Below, piece by piece: positions 15,850 to 25,143 of a DNA stretch of 64,000 nt; the first letter of the stretch is position 1; the number at the start of each line of letters is the position of its first letter. Source of the stretch: Halosimplex halophilum (lineage in GTDB: Archaea > Halobacteriota > Halobacteria > Halobacteriales > Haloarculaceae); assembly GCF_004698125.1 (NCBI RefSeq), contig NZ_ML214298.1:1062671-1126670 (forward strand). Direction: 5' to 3'. Made by a program: the position numbers and the translations under genes. Under the pieces are notes generated by a model that was given only the letters and a program-made list of their open reading frames with translations, was not told the origin of the DNA and ran no database searches.

Positions 15850-17583
15850 TCACTGGTAGCGGCCCCGGCCCTCGATCGCCCGGAGGCGGTCGAGGACGGT
15901 CTCGCCCCGCTCGCTGGTCGCGCGGTAGGCGTCCTCGGCGGCGGCCTGCAGCCGGTCGGCGTCGTCGGCCGTCCCCGCCAGACTCTGGGCGAACACGTGC
16001 AGGTCCATGGCGTGGTCCTCCTCGTGGCCGGTGTGATACCCCAGCCCGAAGTCGACGAGGAACACGCGGTCGCCGCCCGTGGCGTCGTCCCCGTCGCCGG
16101 GACCCCCGGCGGCGTCGCCGCTCGCCCCGTCGCTCGCCCCGACGCGGACGTTCCGGGTCGTCGGGTCGCCGTGGACGAACCCGGCGTCGTGGACCGTCGC
16201 GAGGTGACGGCCCACCGCCCGCGCGCGCTCGGCGGTCAGCCCCGCGTCGAGGTCGCGGTCGCCGACGCGCTGGAAGACGATGGTCGACTCGGCGGTGTCC
16301 ACGTCGAGCACGAGCGGGGTCGGGACGCCGCAGCGGCGCGCCTCGCTGGTCAGCCGCGCCTCGACGCGCGTCCGCTCGCGGCGCAATCGCTCGTCGAGCG
16401 CCGGGTGGCGATAGGAACGCGGCACCCGCCGCTTGACGACGCGGTCGCCCTCGATCGAGACGGTCGCCTCCGCGCCCTGCTGTTCGGCGACCTCGCCCGC
16501 GTCGACCCGGGTCGCGGCCGCCGGCGCCGGTTCGGGGTCGTCGGCTCGCCAGGTCACGGCCACCTCGTCGGGCCGGAAGTCCGAGTCGATGCCCGATTCC
16601 TCGACGGCGAGCGTGTCGCCCGCGGCGGCCATCTCCGCGCCCAGCACCGCGATCATCCCCGCGTTGTCCCGCAGGAAGCGGTCCTCCGGGACGTGCAGCT
16701 CGGCGCCGCGTTGCTCGCACATCGCCCGGAGCATCCCCTGGAGGCGGTCGTTCTGCCCGACGCCGCCCCCGAGGACGAGCTCGTCGCGGCCGGTCAGCGA
16801 CAGCGCCCGTTCGCTGACCTCCGTCAGCATCGCGAATATCGTCTCCTCCAGCCCGCGGCACACGTCCTCGACCGGGGTCCCGTCGTCGTACGCCTCCTTC
16901 GCCGCGCTCATGATCCCCGAGAACGAGAAGTCCATCCCCTTGACGACGTAGGGCAGGTCGACGTACTCGCCCTCTCTGGCGTGGCTCTCGACCTTCGGCC
17001 CGCCGGGGTGGGACCAGCCGACGTGTCGGGTGAACTTGTCCAGGGCGTTGCCGACCCCGGTGTCCATCGTCTCGCCGAGCACGCGGTAGCGGCCGTTGCG
17101 GTAGGCCAGCACGTGCGCGTTCGCACCGCTGGCGTTCAGACAGACCGGCGCCTCGAAACCCGAGTAGTGGCGGCCGACCTCCAGGTGGGCGACCATGTGG
17201 TTCACCCCCACGAGCGGCACGTCGAACCGCTGGGCGACCGCGCGGGCCGCGGTCCCGACGATCCGCAGGCAGGGGCCCAGGCCGGGACCACGGGAGAACG
17301 CGACCGCGTCGATGGGCGGGTCGTCGGCGTCGCGGGCGTCGTCCTCGGCCGCTCGCGTCCGGGCCTCGTCGAGCATCGTCTCGACGACGCTCGGGACCGC
17401 TTCGCTCATGTGCTCGGCGGCCTCCCGGGGGTGGATCCCGCCGCTGTCGGGCTGGTACGGGTCGCTCTCGATGGTCACGTCGTCGGCCTCGACCTCGTAG
17501 ACGGCGGCGCTGGCCGCCCAGGCGGTCCCCTCGATGCCGAGGACGCGCCGGATCTCGTCGGACTCCGCGGAGGTCGGGGCCAT
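15850..17583 (-). CDS. kae1-bud32: Bifunctional Kae1-Bud32, tRNA t6A synthesis KEOPS component
   Basis: 577 residues, a fusion. The N-terminal Kae1/TsaD half (about 10-350) carries the Fe-binding HMVAHLE motif (H129, H133) and the GGPKVE and GGGVGQND loops. The C-terminal Bud32 half (about 385-577) has the small RIO-like kinase motifs VHGDPTTRN and DFGLGY. Kae1 transfers the threonylcarbamoyl group to A37 of ANN-decoding tRNAs, and Bud32 regulates it as an ATPase/kinase. Halobacteria and some methanogens carry the same fusion. Between the halves is an acidic Ala-rich linker, and a Gly/Asp-rich insert sits inside the kinase (about 500-520). Confidence 0.93.
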   Translation of the reverse strand: MAPTSAESDEIRRVLGIEGTAWAASAAVYEVEADDVTIESDPYQPDSGGIHPREAAEHMSEAVPSVVETMLDEARTRAAEDDARDADDPPIDAVAFSRGPGLGPCLRIVGTAARAVAQRFDVPLVGVNHMVAHLEVGRHYSGFEAPVCLNASGANAHVLAYRNGRYRVLGETMDTGVGNALDKFTRHVGWSHPGGPKVESHAREGEYVDLPYVVKGMDFSFSGIMSAAKEAYDDGTPVEDVCRGLEETIFAMLTEVSERALSLTGRDELVLGGGVGQNDRLQGMLRAMCEQRGAELHVPEDRFLRDNAGMIAVLGAEMAAAGDTLAVEESGIDSDFRPDEVAVTWRADDPEPAPAAATRVDAGEVAEQQGAEATVSIEGDRVVKRRVPRSYRHPALDERLRRERTRVEARLTSEARRCGVPTPLVLDVDTAESTIVFQRVGDRDLDAGLTAERARAVGRHLATVHDAGFVHGDPTTRNVRVGASDGASGDAAGGPGDGDDATGGDRVFLVDFGLGYHTGHEEDHAMDLHVFAQSLAGTADDADRLQAAAEDAYRATSERGETVLDRLRAIEGRGRYQ

Positions 17584-17669
17584 GGCTCGTTCCCGGGTCG
17601 GCCGGCCAGCGAAAAGACGACTTCGGTCTGCGGTCGGCGCGGGGCCCCGACCGGCCGTCGGTGACCCCG

Positions 17670-18431
17670 TTACTGACTGGTGTACCCGCCGTCTATCGTC
17701 ATCGCCTCGCCGGTCACGAACGAGGCGTCGTCTGAGCAGAGCCAGACGGCGGCGTCGCCGATCTCCTCGGGTTCGCCGAGCCGACCCGTCGGCGTGGCGG
17801 CGATCGCCTGGTCGATCTGCGCCGAACCGTCCTCGCTGGACGACCGCCGGACCATCGGCGTGTCGATGACGCCGGGGCAGACCGCGTTGACCCGGACGCC
17901 CTCCCCGCTGTACTCCAGGGCCGCGGTCTTCGTCAGACCGATCACCCCGAACTTGCTGGCGACGTACGGGCTGATCTCCGGGAAGCCGACCCGGCCGGCG
18001 ATCGACGAGGTGTTGACGACGGCCCCGCCGCCGTCCTCGAGCATGACCGGGATCTCCGCCCGCATCCCGAGGAAGACACCCCTCAGGTTCACGTCGATCA
18101 CCCGGTCGAAGTTGTCGACCGGCTGGTCGCTGGTCGCCTCGCTGGCCCCCTCGATGCCGGCGTTGTTGAACGCGAAGTCGAGTCCGCCGTAGGTGTCGAC
18201 CGCCGCGTCGACCATCGCCCCGGCGTCCGCCGGGTCGCTCACGTCCGTCTCGACGAACGTCGCCTCGCCGCCCGCGTCCTCGATGTCGGCCACCGTCGCC
18301 TCCCCCTCCTCGACCTTCAGGTCGGCGACGACCACGGAGGCGCCTTCCTCGGCGAACCGTCTCGCCGCCGCCTCGCCGATTCCCCCGCTCGCACCGGTCA
18401 CGATCGCTGTCTTGCCGTCGAAGTCTGGCAT
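17670..18431 (-). CDS. Short-chain dehydrogenase/reductase
   Basis: 253 residues, classical SDR. TGASGGIGEA is the cofactor motif, NNAG the structural one, and Ser-Tyr-Lys appears as NTSSIAG and YVASK. VCPGVIDTPM and a final GGYTSQ complete the family pattern. An Asp at the end of beta-2 (VVADLKVEEG) favours NAD over NADP. Substrate is not visible. It sits alone on its strand, 86 bases downstream of nothing coupled. Confidence 0.88.
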   Translation of the reverse strand: MPDFDGKTAIVTGASGGIGEAAARRFAEEGASVVVADLKVEEGEATVADIEDAGGEATFVETDVSDPADAGAMVDAAVDTYGGLDFAFNNAGIEGASEATSDQPVDNFDRVIDVNLRGVFLGMRAEIPVMLEDGGGAVVNTSSIAGRVGFPEISPYVASKFGVIGLTKTAALEYSGEGVRVNAVCPGVIDTPMVRRSSSEDGSAQIDQAIAATPTGRLGEPEEIGDAAVWLCSDDASFVTGEAMTIDGGYTSQ

Positions 18432-18518
18432 CGGTAGTCTCCCCGTTCGACCTTCGAGCGGCGGCGGTATGAATGTGTCACCGAGTTCGGAACTCTCGGG
18501 GTTGGCAGCGGCCCTCGG

Positions 18519-19103
18519 CTACGACCGGACTCGCCCGCCGAGGCTCACGACGACGCCGGCGAACGCCAGTTGCGCGGCGAGACCTGACGCGACGGCGGTC
18601 CCCAGAGTGATCCGCGCCAACCGGACGACCGTCCACGCGGTACCGTCGCCCGCCAGCAGGCCGACGACGACGGGGGCGACGTGGTCGTAGCCGACGAGGA
18701 CGCCGACCGGGAACAGCGCGCCGCCCGCGACGACGAGGAACGCGCGCGCTGTCCCGGGGAGCGGGTCGCCGGGCCACCAGCGGTCGCCCAGCAGCGCGCC
18801 GCGAGCGCGGTAGCAAACGACCTCGACCGCCAGCACGAGCCCGACTGCGGCCGCCGTCTGGGCCTGCAACAGGATCACGTCCCACGGCGTGGTGGCGACG
18901 ACGGTCGCGTCGCCGATCGCGCTCAGGTCGGTCTTTAGCGCCGTCCAGGCGTCGATCCTGAGCGCGTACCACGTCGAGACGCTCCCGACCAGGAACGCGG
19001 CGGCCGCGGCCAACAGCGTGACGAGGTCCCGCGACTCGTCGAGGACGCTCCGAACTGCCGACGCGCCGCCGGCCGCCCGCTTTCGCGTGGGAGGACCGGT
19101 CAT
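18519..19103 (-). CDS. TatC-like membrane protein, short and divergent
   Basis: 194 residues from ATG 19103, with four to five hydrophobic helices. The stretch TPWDVILLQAQTAAAVGL followed by a charged loop and WWPGDPLPGTARAF matches the TatC pattern (T-P-F-D-V-I-L-L-Q plus a later W-P hinge), as I know it from haloarchaeal TatC. It stops after about the fifth helix, short of the usual six-helix unit of about 240 residues or more, and its start lacks the long N-terminus of TatCt. It could be a non-translocating paralogue. A more upstream Met (19163) exists, but no promoter fits it better. Confidence 0.55.
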   Translation of the reverse strand: MTGPPTRKRAAGGASAVRSVLDESRDLVTLLAAAAAFLVGSVSTWYALRIDAWTALKTDLSAIGDATVVATTPWDVILLQAQTAAAVGLVLAVEVVCYRARGALLGDRWWPGDPLPGTARAFLVVAGGALFPVGVLVGYDHVAPVVVGLLAGDGTAWTVVRLARITLGTAVASGLAAQLAFAGVVVSLGGRVRS

Positions 19104-19252
19104 TCGAACGAAACGACCGGCGTCTCGGACATCAATCTTCTCCCAGGACGCGTTCGCGACCACCCCAGCCCGGAGCGGACGGCGAGCGACCGGCTACGAG
19201 GCGATCGAACCGGTCGCTACGCGGCGGCGAAAACGGCGGCGAAAACGGCGCC

Positions 19253-19387
19253 TTACTCCCACTCGGTGTAGCCGCACTTGCCGCAGTGCTGGCGGTCGCC
19301 GTGGTCGGCGAGGAAGGTGTCGCCGCAGCGGGGGCACTGCTCGCGGTCGGTGCTGCCGTCCTCGTCGTAGAACTCGTGGCGGGGCAT
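19253..19387 (-). CDS. rps27ae: Small ribosomal subunit protein eS31 (S27ae)
   Basis: 44 residues, [20 protein letters not shown] then a second Cys pair. Zinc ribbon Cys are at 18, 21, 35 and 38 (C-P-R-C and C-G-K-C). This is the archaeal S27ae without ubiquitin. It sits immediately after the S24e stop codon with no gap (TAG then ATG), as in most archaea. Confidence 0.9.
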   Translation of the reverse strand: MPRHEFYDEDGSTDREQCPRCGDTFLADHGDRQHCGKCGYTEWE

Positions 19388-19702
19388 CTACGCTTCCTCC
19401 GCCTGTTCGCCCTCGCCCTCGTCGGCGGTGATCTTGTTGCGCTCGAGCATGTGGTCCTGCTCGACGTCGCGGGCGTACTCGGCGTCGTCGTAGACCTTCG
19501 CGTAGCCGACGGTCTTGCGCATGCCGAACTTGGTGTCCAGCTCGTGGACGACGACCTCCTCGGCGTCCTTGTTGAGCTTCGCCGCGAGCGAGTCACGGAC
19601 CGAGAGCCGCGAGGGCGTCGCCTCCTCGTGGGTCACCTCGAAGCGCACGTCCGTCCGATGCAACATCGGGTTCTCGTCTTCCTCGATGATGTCGATGTCC
19701 AT
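19388..19702 (-). CDS. rps24e: Small ribosomal subunit protein eS24 (S24e)
   Basis: 104 residues. MDIDIIEEDENPMLHRTDVR opens the standard S24e fold. The conserved core VRDSLAAKLNKDAEEVVVHE and FGMRKTVGYAKVYDD match the family closely. The acidic C-terminus (DEGEGEQAEEA) is a haloarchaeal trait. First gene of a two-gene ribosomal operon with rps27ae; a TATA-like box is at 19733-19742. Confidence 0.93.
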   Translation of the reverse strand: MDIDIIEEDENPMLHRTDVRFEVTHEEATPSRLSVRDSLAAKLNKDAEEVVVHELDTKFGMRKTVGYAKVYDDAEYARDVEQDHMLERNKITADEGEGEQAEEA

Positions 19703-19732
19703 GGTTCGTTGCCCAATACTCCCCCCGAAGCG

Positions 19733-19742
19733 CGTAAAAGGA
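19733..19742 (-). promoter_or_regulatory. TATA-like box of the S24e-S27ae operon
   Basis: The minus strand reads TCCTTTTACG, ending about 31 bases before the ATG at 19702. It suggests a leaderless or very short leader mRNA. Confidence 0.55.
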
Positions 19743-19817
19743 TTTCGAACCGGCCAACAGGGGTCGACCGACCCGCCGGCGAGCGCGGCGCGACCGCCGG
19801 CCGCCGAACCGACACTC

Positions 19818-19826
19818 GTTTATCAC
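19818..19826 (+). promoter_or_regulatory. TATA-like box before GTG 19846
   Basis: GTTTATCAC, about 24 bases before the GTG, which decides that start. Confidence 0.55.
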
Positions 19827-19845
19827 GTCCGAGCGACGGTCCGCC

Positions 19846-20256
19846 GTGGCCGACCGACGGCGCTCGCGACTGGTGCTGGGGCTGCTCGCGGCGTCCGTCG
19901 CCGCGCTCGGCGCGTACGACACCCTCGTCCTCGGGGGCGTCACCGTCGCCGGCGGCTGGACCGCGGTCGCCGCCTGGAGCGTCGCGGCGGTCCTGATACT
20001 GCTCCCGTACGCCTCCACGCGGGTTCGGGCGTTCTGCCGCCGGGTCGGTCGGACGCGCCCGGTCCGGGCGGGGCTGGCGCTCGTCGGGCTGGGGTCGCTC
20101 GCGCTCGCGGTGTGGCTGGTCGCCGGCCTCGTTCGCGCGCCGCCGGGCGAGTTCGAGGCCCTCCTCGCGGTCGGGTTCTGGGTCCTGGTACTCGGCGGCT
20201 CCGGCGCGAGCGTCCTCCGGAGCGTCTACCGCGGACGCGAGCGTCCGGGTTCGTGA
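19846..20256 (+). CDS. Four-helix membrane protein of unknown function
   Basis: 136 residues from GTG. Four hydrophobic helices appear (about 10-28, 33-52, 73-95 and 104-122) with a basic loop between the second and third (RVRAFCRRVGRTR). No catalytic residues are recognised. It lies in reverse orientation to the S24e operon, with divergent promoters 76 bases apart. Confidence 0.55.
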   Translation: MADRRRSRLVLGLLAASVAALGAYDTLVLGGVTVAGGWTAVAAWSVAAVLILLPYASTRVRAFCRRVGRTRPVRAGLALVGLGSLALAVWLVAGLVRAPPGEFEALLAVGFWVLVLGGSGASVLRSVYRGRERPGS

Positions 20257-20340
20257 ACGGGCCGCTCGACGAACGAACGACTGTCGGCGGGGAACGACCC
20301 GAACCGGACCGGACCGGAGACGACCGGGATCGCCGCGTTC

Positions 20341-21405
20341 CTACGTACCCATCTCGCCGAGTTCGGCCAGCAGGTGCGAGACGTGGATGCGGTCGCTGGT
20401 CCCCTCGTGGAGGTCCATATCGATCTCGCCGGCCAGCCGGTGGACCCGGGCGAGGTCGGCGCCGGAGTACCGCGAGCGGGCGACCGCGAGCACGTCCTCC
20501 AGCACCTCCTCGCCGCTGTGGCCCTCGTCGACGAGCAGGTCGTCCAGCGTCGACCTGGCGTCGGTGAACTCGCCGGCCTCGGCGGCCGTGACCATCTCCT
20601 GGACGCGCTCGTCGGCGCCCAGCGATCCCAGCACCTCGTAGGCGGTGTTCATCGTTATCTCGCCCTCCTGCTCGTAGGTGGTCTGGGCGGCGAGGATCGC
20701 CTCCCGGAGGTCGCCGTCGGCGTAGCCCGCCACGTACTCGATGCCCTCGTCGTCGTGGTCGGCCCCCTCCGCCTCGACGATGTCCTCCAGCACCGCCACC
20801 GTCTCGTCGTGAGTCGGTTTGCGCACCGAGACGGGGAAACACCGCGAGCGGATCGGCGGGATCAGCGCCGAGGGCTGGCGCGTCGCGATGACGAACTGGG
20901 TGGCCTCGTAGTACTGCTCCATCACCCGCCGGAGCGCCTGCTGGAAGTCCTCGCGGACGCCCTCCGCGTTGTCCAGCAGGACCGTCTTGTAGCTGCCCGA
21001 GACGGGCTGGTAGCTCGCCGACTCCTTGAGGACGTGGTTGATGAGGTCGGCCTTCGAGGACTCCCGGCGGCGCTTGCTGTCGATGAACTGCGCGAAGCGG
21101 TCGTCCTCGCTGACCTCCTTCTTGGTCATGTCGAAGAAGTCGGCGACGTTGATCTCCACGAGGTCGGCCTCGGGGTTGTCGTGGAGTTCGTCGGCCAGCG
21201 CGCGGACCGCGGCGGTCTTGCCGGCGCCTTTCGGCCCGTGGACGAGCAGGTTCATCGGTTCGGAGACGACGCTCTCCAGGTGCTCGCGGACCTCCGGCTG
21301 GGGCAGGTCCGAAAGCGCCGGCGCGTGCGTCTCGGTCCACAGCGGACCCTCGACCGCCGCCCCGTCGTCGGCTGCCGTCCCGTCGTCGCCGTCGTCGTCG
21401 GCCAT
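20341..21405 (-). CDS. rfcC: Replication factor C small subunit-type clamp loader ATPase (RfcC)
   Basis: 354 residues, AAA+ clamp loader family. Walker A is GPKGAGKT (57-64) and Walker B is LLDNAE (143-148), where the usual box is D-E-A-D. The Arg finger motif SRC (187-189) sits in PIRSRCF. A collar domain of about 100 residues follows. Together with RfcA and RfcB it would load PCNA onto primed DNA. Haloarchaea have three RFC proteins, and the N-A-E Walker B plus the acidic N-terminal tail suggest the third, RfcC. The symbol rests on that recollection. Confidence 0.75.
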   Translation of the reverse strand: MADDDGDDGTAADDGAAVEGPLWTETHAPALSDLPQPEVREHLESVVSEPMNLLVHGPKGAGKTAAVRALADELHDNPEADLVEINVADFFDMTKKEVSEDDRFAQFIDSKRRRESSKADLINHVLKESASYQPVSGSYKTVLLDNAEGVREDFQQALRRVMEQYYEATQFVIATRQPSALIPPIRSRCFPVSVRKPTHDETVAVLEDIVEAEGADHDDEGIEYVAGYADGDLREAILAAQTTYEQEGEITMNTAYEVLGSLGADERVQEMVTAAEAGEFTDARSTLDDLLVDEGHSGEEVLEDVLAVARSRYSGADLARVHRLAGEIDMDLHEGTSDRIHVSHLLAELGEMGT

Positions 21406-21525
21406 CGCCCGCCGGTAGGTCGCCCCGGCGTATCAATCCACCTCTCTCGGTCCGACACGGGACCGCGGCACCCGCGACCACGGCCCCGCAGAAGACTTAT
21501 CCCTGACAGAACAGTTTCGGGACGT

Positions 21526-21762
21526 ATGGACGCAGCCGGGGGAGACGACACCGGGGACACGACGCCCGGAACCATGTCCAGCGGTTCGAGCGTCTCGGAC
21601 ACGATGGCGAAGTCCGGGCGGGCGGAGGCGGACGACGAGACGGGGGAGATCCCGCGGCCCACTGCGGGGTCGGTCGCCAGGTCTCTCCTCACGTTTCTCG
21701 TCGGGCTCGGCGTGTTCGTCGCGCTGCTGTACGGACTCTCGATAGTTCTGAACTCGTACTGA
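21526..21762 (+). CDS. Small tail-anchored protein, haloarchaeal
   Basis: 78 residues. The N-terminal half is acidic and Ser/Thr/Gly-rich (MDAAGGDDTGDTTPGTMSSG). The C-terminal third is one transmembrane helix (about 54-76) ending Leu-Asn-Ser-Tyr. No family known to me. A TATA-like ACTTATCC at 21496-21503 sits 23-30 bases ahead of the ATG, a good sign that it is a real gene. Convergent with the large sensor gene. Confidence 0.55.
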   Translation: MDAAGGDDTGDTTPGTMSSGSSVSDTMAKSGRAEADDETGEIPRPTAGSVARSLLTFLVGLGVFVALLYGLSIVLNSY

Positions 21763-21800
21763 GCGGTCCCGACGCTCGCCGGCTGGAACTCCGCAGTCGG

Positions 21801-24800
21801 CTACCGACCGGAGTGGGGGTCGAACAGTTCGTCGAACACCTTGCGCTGGGCCGCCCGGAGGTGCTGGTGGTAGGTCGGCCGGGAGATGTCCATCGACCCG
21901 GCGAGGTCGTCGCCGTCCACGTCGCGGGGCCACTCGAAGAAGCCGCCGAGGTAGGCCGTGCGGATGGCCGTCTCCTGGCGGTCGGTAAACCGGTCGGTGA
22001 CGGCCTCGCGGAACTCCTGGCGGGTGCGGACCGGCCGCTCGTGCTCGTGGTAGCCCACCAGATCGGTGCCGCGGTGGCGGTCGGAGACGAGTTCGAACAG
22101 CTCGCGGGCCTCGGCCTCGTAGGGGAGTTCGATCGTGTAGCGGACGACGCCGTCCTCGGCGACGACCGCGCGGGTGACCGCGCCGTGGTCGGCCAGCAAC
22201 TCGACCAGCGAGTCGTCGACGACCGCCTCGAACAGCACCTCGCCGTCGTGGTCGGCGATGACGCTCGACGCCGCGACGCCGTCGTCCCCGTCGAGGACCG
22301 ACTCGATGGCCTCGGCGTCGGCCCCGCTGGCGGCGACGTACAGGCGGAGGCTCCCGTCCGACTCGTGGACCGACCCCGTCAGTTCGAAGGTCGCGTCCGT
22401 TCCCGCGGAGAGGCGGTTGAACAGCAGGTCGTCGTCCCGGACGGTGAACTCCAGTTCGACGACCCGGTCCGTCGAGAGGATGCGACCGCTCTCGATGGCG
22501 TTGACGGCGTTGGCGACGGCCCGCCCGAGCGCCCCGAGGACGACCTGCTCGCGGTCGGCGAAGGCGTCGGGTTCCGACGCGTAGACGCAGAGGACGCCGT
22601 AGCTGGCGTCCTTGTAGGTGAGCGGGACGGCGATCATCGAGCCGAGGCCGGCCTCCCGGGCGGCCGCGTGGACGCTCCCCTCGGGGGCGTCGGCCAGGTC
22701 GTCGACGATGTGGATGGCCTCGTCGTCGAGCGCGAGCGCGGCGGGGTCGGCGGCGTCGCGAGCGGCCGCCCGGTCCAGCGACAGGTCCGCGACGGCGTCG
22801 GTCAGGTCGGGCACGCCGCCGTCCCAGGCGGTGGCCTCGATGCGCTCGGCCGCGAGGTCCGGCCGGCCGATCCAGGCGAAGGCGTAGGGGTCGGTGGCGA
22901 CCAGTTGCTCGACGACGCCGGCCTCCAGCTCCTCCCGGGTCCCCGACTGGACGAGCACCTCGACGGTGTTCTCGATGAGGCCGTTGATCCGGTCGACGAG
23001 CGTGTCGACCCGCTCGCGGGCCTCGCGGACCTCCTGTTCGCGCTTGGCGCGGTTGGCCGCCGCGGCGGCGCTGGTCGCCAGCAGCTGGGCGGCCTGGCGG
23101 TCCGTGTTCGAGAAGGCGTCGACCGACTCGGCGCCGATGCTGATGGTGCCGTGGACGCCCATCGGGACGTGTAGCGCCGAGCGGACGATGTCGTGGGGGC
23201 GGTCGTCGTCAACGGTCGCCGTGTCCGCCACGACGACCATCTCGCCGTCGACGAACGCCCGGCCGGGACCGCCCTCGTCCACGTCGTAGGTCGGGGTCCG
23301 GACGCCGCGTTCGGCGACCGCGTCGGTCGTCCCGGCGGGTTCGAGGCGGTCGGTCTCGCGGTCGAACAGGCGGACGGTGTTCAGATCGAAGCCGAGCACG
23401 TCCGCCACCGCCTTGGCGGCCATCTCGGCGACCTCCTCGCGGTCCCGCGCCTGCATGAGCGACCGCGAGGAGGTCACCAGCTCCGAGAGCATCTCGCGGT
23501 GGGCCTTCTGCTCGGTCACGTCCCGGACGACGCCGACGACGCCCCTGACGGAGTCCTCGCCGGTCAGCGCCGTCAGGTTGTCCTCGCAGGGGACCGGCGG
23601 ACCGCGCTTGCGCTGGACGGTCGACTCGACCGTCCGCTCGGTGGCCTCCCCGGCCAGCAGCGCCTCGACCGCCGCCGCGGTCGCGTCGTCGCCCCTGACG
23701 ACCGAGACGTGCTCGCCGACGAGCTCGTCCGCGTCGTAGCCGGTGATCCGGCACATCGCCGGGTTGACGAACGTGAACCGTCCCTCCTCATCGAGCTCGT
23801 AGACGCCGTCGTCGACCGAGCGGACGATGGTCTCGTAGCGACCCAGCTCCCGCTCGCGCTCGCGGCGCTCGATCTCGTAGCTGACCCACTCGACGAGCAG
23901 CTCGATGAACGTCTCCTCGGCGTCGGTGAAGGGCCCCTCGCGGGCGTCGGCGGCGCCGAAACAGAGCGTCCCGTACAGCTCGCCGTCGACCAGCAGCTTC
24001 CCGCCGAGGTAACACTCCATCCCGTGGCGCTCGTAGGCGGGGTCGCCGTCCCACCCCTCGGCGCCGGCGTGTTCGAGCGCGAGCAGCCCGTCCGTCTTGA
24101 TAGCCCGCCGACAGTAACTCTCCTCGATCGGCTGGCTGGTGCCCGGTTCGACGGCGTCGCCGTGCGCGGCCACGACGGTCTGGGTGTCGCCGTCGATCCG
24201 GGTCAGGTACCCCAGCGGCAGGTCGAGCCGGTCGCAGCCGACCGCCAGCGCCCGCTCCAGCTTCTCGTCGAGCGACAGGTCCCGAGAGGAGGCCAGCCGC
24301 TGGAGGTCCCGCAGCGCCCGCTCGTTGCGTTCGAGCTCCGCCTCCGTCCGCTTGCGCTCGGTCACGTCCCGGACGTACACCGACAGCCCGTCCGCGGCGG
24401 GGTAGACCGACACCGCCAGCCAGCTGTCCTCCGGGTCGTAGCGGGTCTCGAACGTGCGGACCTCCTGGCTCGCCAGCGCCTCGCGGTACTCCCGCTCGAA
24501 GACGGTCCCCTCCAGGTCGGGGAACGCCTCCCAGACGACCTCGCCGCGGACCGCCTCGGCCGGCTCGCCCAGCGCCTCCGCCGCCGGCTCGTTGAGGTAG
24601 GTGATCCGCCAGTCGTCGTCCAGTCCCAGGACGGCGGCGTCGACGCGTTCGAGGACGCGCTCGGCGTTCGCCGCCGGCGGCGTCGCCGCCTCGACTCCCC
24701 CGCGCTCGCCGCTGCCGTCGGTCGCCGCGCGGGTCGGGGAGGCACTGTCCGTCTCGCCCGCCAGCAATCGCTCGACTCGCCGGGCCAGCACCGCTGTCTC

Positions 24801-25118
24801 CACCTCGCCGGCACGCGCGACATCGGCCGCGCCGGCGTCGAAGGCGACCTCCGGGTCGAGACCGCCGTCGTCACCGTCGTCGACCAGCACGACCGGAATC
24901 CCGCCCGGGCCGCCCGCACGTTCCACGAGCGCCGCCAGGTCGTCGGCCGTCGCCGGCCCGACCCAGACGACGCAGTCGACGCCGTCGGGGTCGACTTCGG
25001 CGGGGCTCGCCGCCCCCGTCGCTTCGACGGCCAGCCCGTCGACCGCCGCGAGGTCGTCGGCGACCGCCCGGCCGTCCGCCGGCCCACCGGCTACCAGGAC
25101 CTCGTTACGCTCAGCCAT
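21801..25118 (-). CDS. Bat-type PAS/GAF sensor with C-terminal HTH (bacterio-opsin activator family)
   Basis: 1105 residues. Order: a degenerate receiver-like domain (about 1-120, with no clear phospho-Asp site); PAS (about 160-265, ending VRDVTERK); GAF (about 290-410); PAS (about 415-530, VRDVTEQK); GAF (about 545-690); GAF (about 705-860); then the Bat-specific domain and an HTH_10 (about 1045-1100, DISRPTYHQHLRAAQRKVF). Proteins of this type sense redox, light or ligands and bind DNA through HTH_10. There is no His kinase domain. The promoter at 25144-25150 supports the ATG at 25118 over the upstream 25154. Confidence 0.85.
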   Translation of the reverse strand: MAERNEVLVAGGPADGRAVADDLAAVDGLAVEATGAASPAEVDPDGVDCVVWVGPATADDLAALVERAGGPGGIPVVLVDDGDDGGLDPEVAFDAGAADVARAGEVETAVLARRVERLLAGETDSASPTRAATDGSGERGGVEAATPPAANAERVLERVDAAVLGLDDDWRITYLNEPAAEALGEPAEAVRGEVVWEAFPDLEGTVFEREYREALASQEVRTFETRYDPEDSWLAVSVYPAADGLSVYVRDVTERKRTEAELERNERALRDLQRLASSRDLSLDEKLERALAVGCDRLDLPLGYLTRIDGDTQTVVAAHGDAVEPGTSQPIEESYCRRAIKTDGLLALEHAGAEGWDGDPAYERHGMECYLGGKLLVDGELYGTLCFGAADAREGPFTDAEETFIELLVEWVSYEIERRERERELGRYETIVRSVDDGVYELDEEGRFTFVNPAMCRITGYDADELVGEHVSVVRGDDATAAAVEALLAGEATERTVESTVQRKRGPPVPCEDNLTALTGEDSVRGVVGVVRDVTEQKAHREMLSELVTSSRSLMQARDREEVAEMAAKAVADVLGFDLNTVRLFDRETDRLEPAGTTDAVAERGVRTPTYDVDEGGPGRAFVDGEMVVVADTATVDDDRPHDIVRSALHVPMGVHGTISIGAESVDAFSNTDRQAAQLLATSAAAAANRAKREQEVREARERVDTLVDRINGLIENTVEVLVQSGTREELEAGVVEQLVATDPYAFAWIGRPDLAAERIEATAWDGGVPDLTDAVADLSLDRAAARDAADPAALALDDEAIHIVDDLADAPEGSVHAAAREAGLGSMIAVPLTYKDASYGVLCVYASEPDAFADREQVVLGALGRAVANAVNAIESGRILSTDRVVELEFTVRDDDLLFNRLSAGTDATFELTGSVHESDGSLRLYVAASGADAEAIESVLDGDDGVAASSVIADHDGEVLFEAVVDDSLVELLADHGAVTRAVVAEDGVVRYTIELPYEAEARELFELVSDRHRGTDLVGYHEHERPVRTRQEFREAVTDRFTDRQETAIRTAYLGGFFEWPRDVDGDDLAGSMDISRPTYHQHLRAAQRKVFDELFDPHSGR

Positions 25119-25143
25119 TGGCGCCGTCTTTCGCTCGGAACGG

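Noticed and set aside
19940..21481. Long minus-strand frame over rfcC
   Set aside because: Composed mostly of Arg, Gly and Pro in the shadow of the real AAA+ gene.
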